Shown one piece after another: positions 32,996 through 40,567 of a stretch of 64,000 nucleotides of DNA. Origin of the DNA: Hyalangium ruber (GTDB taxonomy: Bacteria; Myxococcota; Myxococcia; Myxococcales; Myxococcaceae). Position 1 is the first letter of the stretch. Every line of letters starts with the position of its first letter. The notes beneath the pieces were generated by a model. It saw nothing but the letters and a program-made list of their open reading frames with translations. It did not search any database and was not told the DNA's origin. The DNA is taken from the NCBI RefSeq assembly GCF_034259325.1, contig NZ_JAXIVS010000003.1, positions 1 to 64,000 of the forward strand. The letters are read 5' to 3'. Position numbers and translations under genes: made by a program.

Positions 32996-35287
32996 TCACA
33001 ACGTGAGGAGGAAGGCCAGCAGATCATCACGCTCCTGGGGCGTGAGTGCCTGTGCGTTGCCGTGCGCGGGCCCCGCGCTTTCAATGACGGCTCGCAACGG
33101 GAAGCGCGTGCCCACCACCAGCTGGTCACCTCGCACCTCGTAGCCCGCCGCCGCGCTGGTCAGCATGGGCCATACGTCCCAAGCGCCCATCAGCGCTGGC
33201 GGCGCCGCGCCTGGCACCAGGTCCTGCTGCTCCAGTCGCAACGGCAGCGCCAGCGGCGTGCCCACTTCCAGGTAGCGCCCGCGCGTCTCCGCTGTCTGAT
33301 CCAATGTGTAGAGCGGCGCCGGGTGACACGCGGCACAGCCCGCCTTTCCCTCGAACAGCGCCCTCCCCTCTCCCGGCCGGCCGCTGCGTCCGTCCGGCAA
33401 TTCCAGCGTCTCCGGCGGCGCCCCGTCCTCTCCCACGAAGGGGTTGGGCAACGTCGGCACCAGCGCCGTGAAGAGCGTCAGCGCCTCCACCTCCGCGTCC
33501 GTGAGCAGCGGGTTCTGGTAGCGGTTGCGATTGCCCACCGTCCGGATCGTCTCCCCGATGCTGTGCGTGCTGGCCGGCGTGAAGTACGGCGGTGTGTCCC
33601 GGCTGCCCCGCACCGTGGTGGAGCGGTAGATGCGCATCGGTCGCGTCTTCTCGAAGAAGACACCCCCGGTGTGCCCCTCCACGTGGCAGGCGTCGCAGCT
33701 CATCGCCGTGCGCCCCATGTCCGCGTAATAGAGGACCTGTCCCAGCCGACGCTTCGGCTGTGTCCGCATCTCCGTCACCGGCAACTGGCGGACCACCCGC
33801 GCCCGTCCCGTACGCGCCTCCGACACATCCACCACCGCCAGCGTGCCGGTGAAGCGGTTGAGCACGTAGAGCGTGCGCCCATCCGGCGCCAGCGCCAGCG
33901 CGCGCGGCCCCGAGTGCAGCTCCACTCCCGCCCGGCCCTCCTTGCCATAGTCCTCGTCCGGGCGAGCCCGCGGCGTGTTCTCCGGCAGGGGAATCGGCAG
34001 CTCCTGGAGCAGCGCCTTGCGCGCCCCTACCTCGCTCTCCACCAGTCGCCGCGCATCCACCACCCGCACCTGCCCCAGCCCGATGTCCGCCGCGTAGAGC
34101 AGCCCGCCGGTCTCATCCAGCGCCAACCCCTCCGTAATCCCCGCCCCGAAGCCTCGGTGCCGCACCATCACACGGCGCGCCGGATCCACCACGCCCACCC
34201 CACCGTTGGCGCTCACCTCCATCCGCTCGACGTTGGGCCCCACGTTCGGCCCCAGGCTCGAGAAGAACAGACGCCCCAGCCGCTCGCTGGCCACCATCCC
34301 GCGCGTCGCCTTGCCTCCCATCACCTGCGCCGAGAAGCGCTCCGTGCCGCCGCCCACGATGGGTACGCCCGGCGCTGGAACCACCGTCGACACCCGCTCA
34401 CCGTCCGACTGGCGCAGCAGCTCCACCTGTCCCGTCTGCTGGCCGCCCACCGCGAGCAGCTCCTTCCACGGCGCCAGCGAGCGCGGGTTCGGATCCACCG
34501 CCGCCGCCCACCGCTCCTTCCCATCCTCCAGCGACAGCGCGCGCACCGTGTCCCGCACCTGCTCCGCGACGAAGGCCACCTCGCCCCGCGCGTCCACCGC
34601 CAGCCCCATCGCGCCCGCGGGCGCCGGCAGCACCCGCGAAGCTCCCGACCCGTCGAGCGCGTACAGGCGCAGCTCCGGGCTGAAGCGGTGGGCAATGGCC
34701 AGCCAGCCGCGCCCCCCCGCATCCTTATATGTCGCCAACGCGCTCGGGCCGTCCGCCGTCTTCAGCTCCCGCACCGCCCCCGAGCCCAGCTCCACCGCGT
34801 ACACCGTGTCCGTCGGCGGCGAGGCGATGAACGCCTGGCTCCCATCCGGAGACACCGCCAGCTCCACCAGATCCGGGAACGCGGTGTCGTTCACCACGTC
34901 CAGCCGCGCCTCTCCCTCGGTCGCCGTTCCCGGATCCGCCAGCAGCCGCGCCTTGACGTTCACCTGGGGCATGCCCGCTGGCAGCGGCAGCTCCCCCGGC
35001 AACCGTGCGTACGCGTGCCGCCCGTCCACCACCTTCAGCGCCAGCTCGCGCGACAGCGGAGGCCCCAGCGCCAAGCGCATCCCCGGCTCCAGCCCTTCGC
35101 CGTATACCGCCAGCGGCTGCGATGTCTGGTTGCTCGTCAAGCGAGGGCCCACCGCCAGCAGCTTCGCCGCGGGCCGTGTCGGTGCAACGGGGACAGGCGC
35201 CACCTCGGGCCGAGCGCGCGAAACGAAAACAGCCGCTGCCCCCACGCACAGGGCCAGCGCCACGAATACCGCGAGGCTGCGTTTCAT
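32996..35287 (-). CDS. beta-propeller / di-heme cytochrome c fusion protein
   Basis: A 763-aa exported protein from ATG 35287 (MKRSLAVFVALALCVGAAAV as signal or anchor). Residues about 100-500 contain YncE/NHL-like propeller strands (DLVELAVSPDGSQAFIASPP, RALALAPDGRTLYVLNRFTG). The C-terminal 260 residues carry two c-heme motifs, SCDACHVEGHTGG and GCAACHPAPL, with fold features of the di-heme peroxidase/MauG family (PPYFTPASTHSIGETIRTVG; ALTPQERDDLLAFLLTL). It is probably a periplasmic or surface electron-transfer or oxidase protein. It is first in the leftward surface block, 61 bp upstream of a VWA-like gene. Confidence 0.85.
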   Translation of the reverse strand: MKRSLAVFVALALCVGAAAVFVSRARPEVAPVPVAPTRPAAKLLAVGPRLTSNQTSQPLAVYGEGLEPGMRLALGPPLSRELALKVVDGRHAYARLPGELPLPAGMPQVNVKARLLADPGTATEGEARLDVVNDTAFPDLVELAVSPDGSQAFIASPPTDTVYAVELGSGAVRELKTADGPSALATYKDAGGRGWLAIAHRFSPELRLYALDGSGASRVLPAPAGAMGLAVDARGEVAFVAEQVRDTVRALSLEDGKERWAAAVDPNPRSLAPWKELLAVGGQQTGQVELLRQSDGERVSTVVPAPGVPIVGGGTERFSAQVMGGKATRGMVASERLGRLFFSSLGPNVGPNVERMEVSANGGVGVVDPARRVMVRHRGFGAGITEGLALDETGGLLYAADIGLGQVRVVDARRLVESEVGARKALLQELPIPLPENTPRARPDEDYGKEGRAGVELHSGPRALALAPDGRTLYVLNRFTGTLAVVDVSEARTGRARVVRQLPVTEMRTQPKRRLGQVLYYADMGRTAMSCDACHVEGHTGGVFFEKTRPMRIYRSTTVRGSRDTPPYFTPASTHSIGETIRTVGNRNRYQNPLLTDAEVEALTLFTALVPTLPNPFVGEDGAPPETLELPDGRSGRPGEGRALFEGKAGCAACHPAPLYTLDQTAETRGRYLEVGTPLALPLRLEQQDLVPGAAPPALMGAWDVWPMLTSAAAGYEVRGDQLVVGTRFPLRAVIESAGPAHGNAQALTPQERDDLLAFLLTL

Positions 35288-35457
35288 CGATGTGACAACC
35301 CGGCAGTCCAGAGAGGAGGAACCCAACTCTACCTTCTCCACCCCTCTGGCCACCCATGACCGAAAGTTCTCAGGGGGTGGGAACTCGCCCCCTCACATGG
35401 TGTGGACAGCCCTCCACACGCCGCTCCGCGCCCCACAGCGCTCCCTCCGTCGTCGCG

Positions 35458-35488
35458 TTGACACAGCGGTACAAACATCGACTAACCT
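35458..35488 (+). promoter_or_regulatory. candidate sigma-70 type promoter of the trans-envelope operon
   Basis: TTGACA at 35458-35463 is a perfect -35 match, and TAACCT at 35483-35488 is a weak -10 with a 19-bp spacer. Transcription would begin near 35495, only a few bases before the ATG at 35499, so the message would be almost leaderless. No Shine-Dalgarno sequence is visible before that ATG, which fits. Confidence 0.45.
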
Positions 35489-35498
35489 GGAACTCAGA

Positions 35499-35909
35499 AT
35501 GCGACGCATCCTTCTCTGCACCCTCGTCGCCAGCATCCTTGGCATCGCTCCTCTTCCACACCTCGGCTCGGAGGCATGGGCTCAGCGCGCGCGCGCCTCC
35601 CGCGCCAAGAGCAAGGCAAAGAAGCCCGCCGCCGCTCCGAAGTCCGTGCCCAAGTTCGAGTCGAAGACCGACCCCTCTGCCTCCATGACGGATCCCGTCA
35701 GCGGCGAGGCCGCCTCGGCCAACGCTTCGGCTCCGCCGCCCAGCCGCGGCCCGGCGCGCATCGACTTCGATGACCGCCTCATCCAGGGCCAGACGAACAA
35801 GTCCGGCGCTGTCTATCTCTACGATCGCAAGGAGCTGAAGACGCGATCGATGATCCGCGAGCGCGAGAGCTTCCGCTCCGAAACCCTCTCCACCGTCTAC
35901 GACCAGTAG
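35499..35909 (+). CDS. small secreted protein heading the trans-envelope operon
   Basis: A 136-aa product from ATG 35499 with a signal peptide (MRRILLCTLVASILGIAPL, cleavage after EAWAQ). A Lys/Ala/Pro-rich basic linker (RASRAKSKAKKPAAAPK) is followed by a polar C-terminus: ARIDFDDRLIQGQTNKSGAV, then YLYDRKELKTRSMIRERESF. The basic linker and the compact tail suggest a periplasmic adaptor, perhaps contacting peptidoglycan or the TonB-type protein encoded next, 34 bp downstream. No named family recognised. Confidence 0.72.
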   Translation: MRRILLCTLVASILGIAPLPHLGSEAWAQRARASRAKSKAKKPAAAPKSVPKFESKTDPSASMTDPVSGEAASANASAPPPSRGPARIDFDDRLIQGQTNKSGAVYLYDRKELKTRSMIRERESFRSETLSTVYDQ

Positions 35910-35943
35910 GGCTTCGCCCCACGGCCCCTCTAGGAGTGTCCAC

Positions 35944-38244
35944 GTGAGCGCGCAGCCCTCCGTCCTCCAGGTCGTCATCCTCCGCGACGGGTTGCTCGTC
36001 GGCACGGAGGTTTTCGTCCCTGGCACCTACGCCATCGGCTCGGACTCCTCTTCGGATCTGCGGCTGGATGACGCCTCCATCGATCCGCGCCACGCGGTGC
36101 TGTACTTCCAGAACGGGCGCTCGGCCATCCAGGACGCCGGCTCCACGCACGGCGTCTACGTCAACGGCCACCGCGTGTCCGCGTGCGAGATCCGCCCCGT
36201 GGACGAGGTGCTCTGCGGCCCCTTCGTCCTGAAGACGCGCGTGCTCTCCCAGCGGCCCGCCGACAAGCCGCAGCCGCCGCCCGAGGTGGCCGCCCTGCTC
36301 GGCGCCGCGCCTCCCGCGCCCCACGCTCCCGCGCCCCAGGCCGCCGTGCGCCCGCTCCGGCCCGCGCCCGCGCAGCAGGTGGCCGCGACGGTACCCGTGG
36401 CGCGCAGCCCCGTCCCGCAGCAGGCCGCCGCTCAGCCTCCCGCGCCCGAGCTGCTCGCCACCACCGTTCCCATCGCCGCCCCGCCGCCGTCCATGGCCCG
36501 GCCCCCGCAGCAGGCCGCCGCGGTACACATGGCTCCCGCGAGCCCCGCGCCCACCGTGGTCCCCGTGCCTCAGCGGGCCCCGGTGGCTGCCTCTCGCGGA
36601 GGCCCCGCCGTCGCCCAGGTCCCCACCCCCGTACCCGTGGCGCTGCCCCCGCAGCCCGCCGCCGAGCCCATGCCCGCGGGCACGATGCCCTCCGCGCGCC
36701 GCCGCGCTCCCCAGGAGCTGCAGCCGGTGGGGCCTCCACCGTCCATGGTGCTGGCCGATGATCTCCTCGCGGACATGGTGGATCCGGCGGACCTGGGGTT
36801 GGCCCCTGTCCCGGCGGCGCCGCTCCCGCACAAGGCCCACGCTCCGGCCCGGCCCACGTCCGAGCCCAGCCGCCCCACGCACGCTCCGCGCATGGCTCCT
36901 GGCAAGGGCGCGGCCCAGCTCTACCTGGAGCTGTACTGGGGCGGGATCCGCCGCGAGGCCCACCGCTTCCAGCCGAGCAAGCAGCCCCTGAAGGCCGCGG
37001 GCGATACGCGCGCCCCCATGCCGCTGTGGGGCTTCAGCCTGCCCGAGGAGGGCTTCACCCTCGCCGAGTCGCTCAACGGCGCCTACCGCCTCTTCGTGCC
37101 GCCCGGCTCCACGGTGGAGCGCTCGGGCGCGGATGGGCGCTTCCAGCCCGTGCAGTCCTCCGCGCTCGAGGCGGACGGCAACCGCCGCTTCGTCACCCTG
37201 CGCGATGGCGCCGCCGCGCGCCTGAGCCAGGGCACCATGTCCCTGGTGGCCTACGCCGCCCCCGTGCCCGAGAAGGTATGGGTCAACCCGCTCAAGGGCC
37301 TGCCCTGGCTGGCGCTGGGGTGCTTCTTCCTCTTCTCCTGCGGCCTGGGCGTCTTGGTGGCGCTGAAGCCGGATCGGCCCGAGTCTCCGGACTTCACGCA
37401 GAAGAACCTCCCTCCCATCGCGCTGCGCCTGCTGGCGCCCGAGCCGAAGAAGAAGGAGGAGGCCAAGAAGAAGCTCGAGGCCATCAAGGAGAAGGCCAAG
37501 CCCAAGAAGGAAGAGAAGGTCGCGGAGAAGCCCACCCCCAAGCCGGTGGAGAAGACGCCGCCTCCCAAGAAGGAGGTGGCCGTGGCGCCCCCTCCGCCCG
37601 AGTCTCGCGCCCTCAAGGCCCTGGCCAAGCTGTCGGCCGCCGGCCCCGCCACCAATGACTTGCTGGCGGCGGTGGACAAGCTGGGCAGCGGCCCCGGCAG
37701 CAAGAACGTGAAGACGTCCAACTACAAGCTCTCGGGGCTGATCGGCAAAGCCCCCATCGCCAACGCGGGCCTGGGCACCTTCGGCCTGGGCGGAGGCGGC
37801 AAGGGCGGCGGCGCCACGCTGGGCGCGGAGCTCTTGCGCGGCAAGGGTGGCGGCGGCATCGGCGCGCTGGGCGCTGGCGGCGTGGGCAAGGGCAAGGTGG
37901 GCGGTGTGGTGACGCGCGCCACCACCCGCAGCATCTCCGCCACGCAGGGCAGCATCGACCGCGAGGCCGTGGCCAAGGTCATCAACAGCCACCTCCAGGA
38001 AGTCCACGCCTGCTATGAGCGCGGTCTGCTCAAGGATCCGGGCCTGGCCGGCAAGGTGGTGCTGGAGTGGACCATCGGCGCCGGTGGCCGGGTGGCCGCG
38101 GCCAAGACCAAGTCCTCCACCCTCCGAAATGCCTCTGTCGAGGCCTGTATCCTCAGCAGCCTGAAGGGTTGGGCCTTCCCCACCCCCAAGGGCGGCGTCG
38201 TCATCATCTCCTATCCCTTCATCTTCAACTCGGTCGGCTACTGA
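35944..38244 (+). CDS. FHA-TM-TonB protein with AgmX/PglI C-terminal domain (GltG/NfsG-like)
   Basis: A 766-aa protein from GTG 35944 with AGGAG upstream. Residues about 27-97 form a cytoplasmic FHA domain (DLRLDDASIDPRHAVLYF; DAGSTHGVYVNGHRV). The usual Gly-Arg is Gly-Ser and the S-R-x-H is P-R-H, so phosphothreonine binding may be altered. A Pro/Ala-rich stretch runs to about 320. One membrane helix lies near residue 455 (LPWLALGCFFLFSCGLGVLV), followed by a periplasmic Lys/Glu/Pro rod and a Gly-rich segment. The AgmX/PglI TonB-like domain occupies about 675-766 (HACYERGLLKDPGLAGKVVL; VIISYPFIF). In Myxococcus, GltG and NfsG of the gliding and sporulation machines have this layout. It likely transmits motor force across the envelope. 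Confidence 0.9.
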   Translation: MSAQPSVLQVVILRDGLLVGTEVFVPGTYAIGSDSSSDLRLDDASIDPRHAVLYFQNGRSAIQDAGSTHGVYVNGHRVSACEIRPVDEVLCGPFVLKTRVLSQRPADKPQPPPEVAALLGAAPPAPHAPAPQAAVRPLRPAPAQQVAATVPVARSPVPQQAAAQPPAPELLATTVPIAAPPPSMARPPQQAAAVHMAPASPAPTVVPVPQRAPVAASRGGPAVAQVPTPVPVALPPQPAAEPMPAGTMPSARRRAPQELQPVGPPPSMVLADDLLADMVDPADLGLAPVPAAPLPHKAHAPARPTSEPSRPTHAPRMAPGKGAAQLYLELYWGGIRREAHRFQPSKQPLKAAGDTRAPMPLWGFSLPEEGFTLAESLNGAYRLFVPPGSTVERSGADGRFQPVQSSALEADGNRRFVTLRDGAAARLSQGTMSLVAYAAPVPEKVWVNPLKGLPWLALGCFFLFSCGLGVLVALKPDRPESPDFTQKNLPPIALRLLAPEPKKKEEAKKKLEAIKEKAKPKKEEKVAEKPTPKPVEKTPPPKKEVAVAPPPPESRALKALAKLSAAGPATNDLLAAVDKLGSGPGSKNVKTSNYKLSGLIGKAPIANAGLGTFGLGGGGKGGGATLGAELLRGKGGGGIGALGAGGVGKGKVGGVVTRATTRSISATQGSIDREAVAKVINSHLQEVHACYERGLLKDPGLAGKVVLEWTIGAGGRVAAAKTKSSTLRNASVEACILSSLKGWAFPTPKGGVVIISYPFIFNSVGY

Positions 38245-38294
38245 CGCGGGCTCTCCCCGCGTCCGTGGCGGCCTCCGCTCGGACAGTCCCCATC

Positions 38295-38930
38295 GTGCGA
38301 AAAGCCCTCCTCCTGTTCCTGTCGCTCATGCCCGGCCTTGCCTTCGCGCAGGCCGAGGCGCTGGAGAACCCCGGTACCGTGTCCGCCGTGCAGGACCGGG
38401 CCTACCGGCTCAACCACGAGCTGACGCTCGGCATCGGCGTGCTGCCGGCGGACGCCTACTACAAGGGCTACTTCGCGGGGGTCGGCTACACCTACCACTT
38501 CAGCGATAGCTTCGCGTGGCAGGTAGGCCGCGGCTCCTACAGCTACAACGTGCAGACGGGCCTGCGCAGCCAGCTCGAGAACGACTTCGGCGTGGCCCCC
38601 ACCGCCGCCGCCTTCGAGGACGAGGTGCAGTGGATGGTGGGCTCGGACGTGCTGTGGAGCCCGCTGTACGGCAAGACGGCCTTCCTCAACCGCAAGGTGC
38701 TGCACTTCGAGGCGTTCGTCATCGGCGGCGCCACCATCTTCAAGCTCAACCGCGAGGGCGGCTTCCGGCCGGGCGCCAACGTGGGCCTGGGCCTGCGGCT
38801 CTTCAGCAGCCAGAACGTCTCCTTCCGCCTGGATGTGACGAACAACTTCCTGTTCGCCGGCGCCCGGCGAATCGTCAACGTCCCCACCATCCAGTTGGGC
38901 ACCGCATTCAACTTCGGCGCCACGGAATGA
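38295..38930 (+). CDS. outer-membrane beta-barrel protein
   Basis: A 211-aa product from GTG 38295 with a signal peptide (MRKALLLFLSLMPGLAFAQ). The sequence is a series of amphipathic strands (LNHELTLGIGVLPADAYYKG, YFAGVGYTYHFSDSFAWQVG, VLHFEAFVIGGATIFKL, GANVGLGLRLFSSQNVSFRL) ending in an aromatic strand near TAFNFGATE. It fits the small outer-membrane barrel family seen in myxobacterial envelope clusters. In the Glt and Nfs clusters the FHA-TonB gene is likewise followed by a barrel gene. It lies 50 bp after the TonB gene and overlaps the TPR gene by 4 bp. Confidence 0.85.
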   Translation: MRKALLLFLSLMPGLAFAQAEALENPGTVSAVQDRAYRLNHELTLGIGVLPADAYYKGYFAGVGYTYHFSDSFAWQVGRGSYSYNVQTGLRSQLENDFGVAPTAAAFEDEVQWMVGSDVLWSPLYGKTAFLNRKVLHFEAFVIGGATIFKLNREGGFRPGANVGLGLRLFSSQNVSFRLDVTNNFLFAGARRIVNVPTIQLGTAFNFGATE

Positions 38931-40567
38931 CTCCCCGCACCCTGCTCGCCGCGCTCACCAGCGCCGCGCTCCTCACCCTCCCCGTGGAGGCCCGGGCCGC
39001 TGAACCCGCCGCGCCCAAGCCTCCTCCTGCTCCCGCTGCCGCCACTGGCGCGGCGCCCAAGCCTCCTCCTCCCGCCGCCGCCACTGGCGCGGCGCCCAAG
39101 CCCGCCGAGGCCGAAGCGCCAGCCGCCGCTGCCGCCGCTCCCGCCGAGACCGAGGCCGCCGAGACCGCCGCCGAGCCGGCCACGCCGCCCGCTCCGGAGA
39201 AGGTGGACCCCAAGCTCTTCGACGAGGCACTGGCGGAGTACTTCGCCGGCAACCCTCGCGCGGCCGCGGGCCCGCTGTTCGCCTGGCTGTCGGCCGCGCC
39301 CCGCACGGACGACAACTACGCCTGGGGCCAGTACTTCCTGGCGCGCAGCCTCATCGACCTGGGGCTCACCCACGCAGGCGCCACGTACCTGGCGCGCATC
39401 GCCCGCGAGCGCTCCAACCCCAACGTGCTGCCGCGCGCCCTGGAGACGCTCAAGCAGCTCACGGACAAGCCTCACGACGAGGTGATGATCGACGAGCAGG
39501 TGTTCGGCGCGTTGGACCTGGGCTTCCTGGAGCAGGAGGCCGGCGCCTACGCTCACTACCAGCAGGGGCTGGTGGACCTGCGGGTGGGCAACGAGCGCTG
39601 GGCCAACACCCACTTCGCCAAGCTGGAGGAGGGCGGCGCCGAGGCCAGCCGCGCGAAGTTCGCGCTGCTCGTCACCCGCCTGCGCACGGTGAAGGAGCCG
39701 GGCGAGGAGCTCATCACCGACTTCCTCACCCTGTCCAAGGACGAGCAGCTCACCCGCGAGGCGCGCAACGAGGCGGCGCTCGCGGTGGCCCGCCTGCGCT
39801 ACGAGCGCAAGGACTACCCGGGCGCGCTGGAGGCCTACTCCCTGGTGAAGCTGCCCGAGCTCGATCCGGGCCGCGCCACGCTGTACCTGGAGGAGGCGTG
39901 GACGCGCTACAAGCTGGGTGAGCTGCGCGCCGCGCTGGGCATCCTCACCACGCTGGATGCGCCCTCCTTCCGCGACGAGTTCCTTCCGGACAAGTACCTG
40001 CTGCGCGCCCTCATCTACCGGGACCTGTGCCACTACCTGCCGGCCAAGCGCGCGGCCAAGGAGCTCACCCGCCGCTTCGCCGACTCGCTGGACGCCATCG
40101 CCGAGCGGGATGACCTGACGCAGGACCTGCGCCTGCGCCGCGCCGCCGCCGCACACGGGAGCACCAAGCGGGCTTCGCGCTTCAAGGAATTGCTGGAGCT
40201 GGAGTCCGAGCGGCTGGGCCGCTACGCGGGCAGCTTCGGGGAGCGGCTGCAGGCGCACCTGACGAAGCTGTATGCGCTGTCGCTGGGCGAGTCCGAGCGC
40301 GTCTACCAGGCGCGGCTGGGCGAGGCCGTGCGCCAGGAAGCCGACACGTTGCTGCGCGCCTCTGAGCAAGTGCGCCTGATGGAGTACGAAGTGGGCCTCA
40401 AGCTGTATGAGCGGGTGAAGAAGGGCTCCAAGGCAGTGCTGCCTCCGGAGGAGGAGCTGCTGCGGGCCGAACAGGTCGCCTTCCGCTTCGATGGGGAGTA
40501 CTGGAACGACGAGCTGAAGTCGTACCGGGTCCGCATCGACAGCCGCTGCATCGAGGAGACCCCATGA
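38927..40567 (+). CDS. periplasmic TPR protein with Ala/Pro-rich linker
   Basis: A 546-aa product. The ATG overlaps the barrel gene's stop (ATGA at 38927-38930). A signal peptide (MTPRTLLAALTSAALLTLPV, ending EARA) precedes about 70 residues rich in Ala, Pro and Glu that include a short tandem repeat. The remainder is helical TPR-like: LFDEALAEYFAGNPRAAAGP, YFLARSLIDLGLTHAGATYL, YERKDYPGALEAYSLVKL, YLEEAWTRYKLGELRAALGI. TPR proteins in this setting scaffold outer- and inner-membrane parts. Comparable in role to GltE-type components, though assignment by eye is not safe. Confidence 0.82.
   Translation: MTPRTLLAALTSAALLTLPVEARAAEPAAPKPPPAPAAATGAAPKPPPPAAATGAAPKPAEAEAPAAAAAAPAETEAAETAAEPATPPAPEKVDPKLFDEALAEYFAGNPRAAAGPLFAWLSAAPRTDDNYAWGQYFLARSLIDLGLTHAGATYLARIARERSNPNVLPRALETLKQLTDKPHDEVMIDEQVFGALDLGFLEQEAGAYAHYQQGLVDLRVGNERWANTHFAKLEEGGAEASRAKFALLVTRLRTVKEPGEELITDFLTLSKDEQLTREARNEAALAVARLRYERKDYPGALEAYSLVKLPELDPGRATLYLEEAWTRYKLGELRAALGILTTLDAPSFRDEFLPDKYLLRALIYRDLCHYLPAKRAAKELTRRFADSLDAIAERDDLTQDLRLRRAAAAHGSTKRASRFKELLELESERLGRYAGSFGERLQAHLTKLYALSLGESERVYQARLGEAVRQEADTLLRASEQVRLMEYEVGLKLYERVKKGSKAVLPPEEELLRAEQVAFRFDGEYWNDELKSYRVRIDSRCIEETP
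39014..39100 (+). repeat. in-frame tandem repeat in the TPR protein linker
   Basis: Units starting at 39014, 39056 and 39095 each begin CCCAAG. The first two are 42 and 39 bp and code for PKPPPAPAAATGAA and PKPPPPAAATGAA; the third decays into PKPAEAEA. Slippage in the Pro/Ala linker, no separate function implied. Confidence 0.75.

Noticed and set aside
33062-35359. A 765-codon open frame on the + strand
   Set aside because: Antisense to the propeller-cytochrome gene, whose CxxCH motifs and signal peptide are clear.
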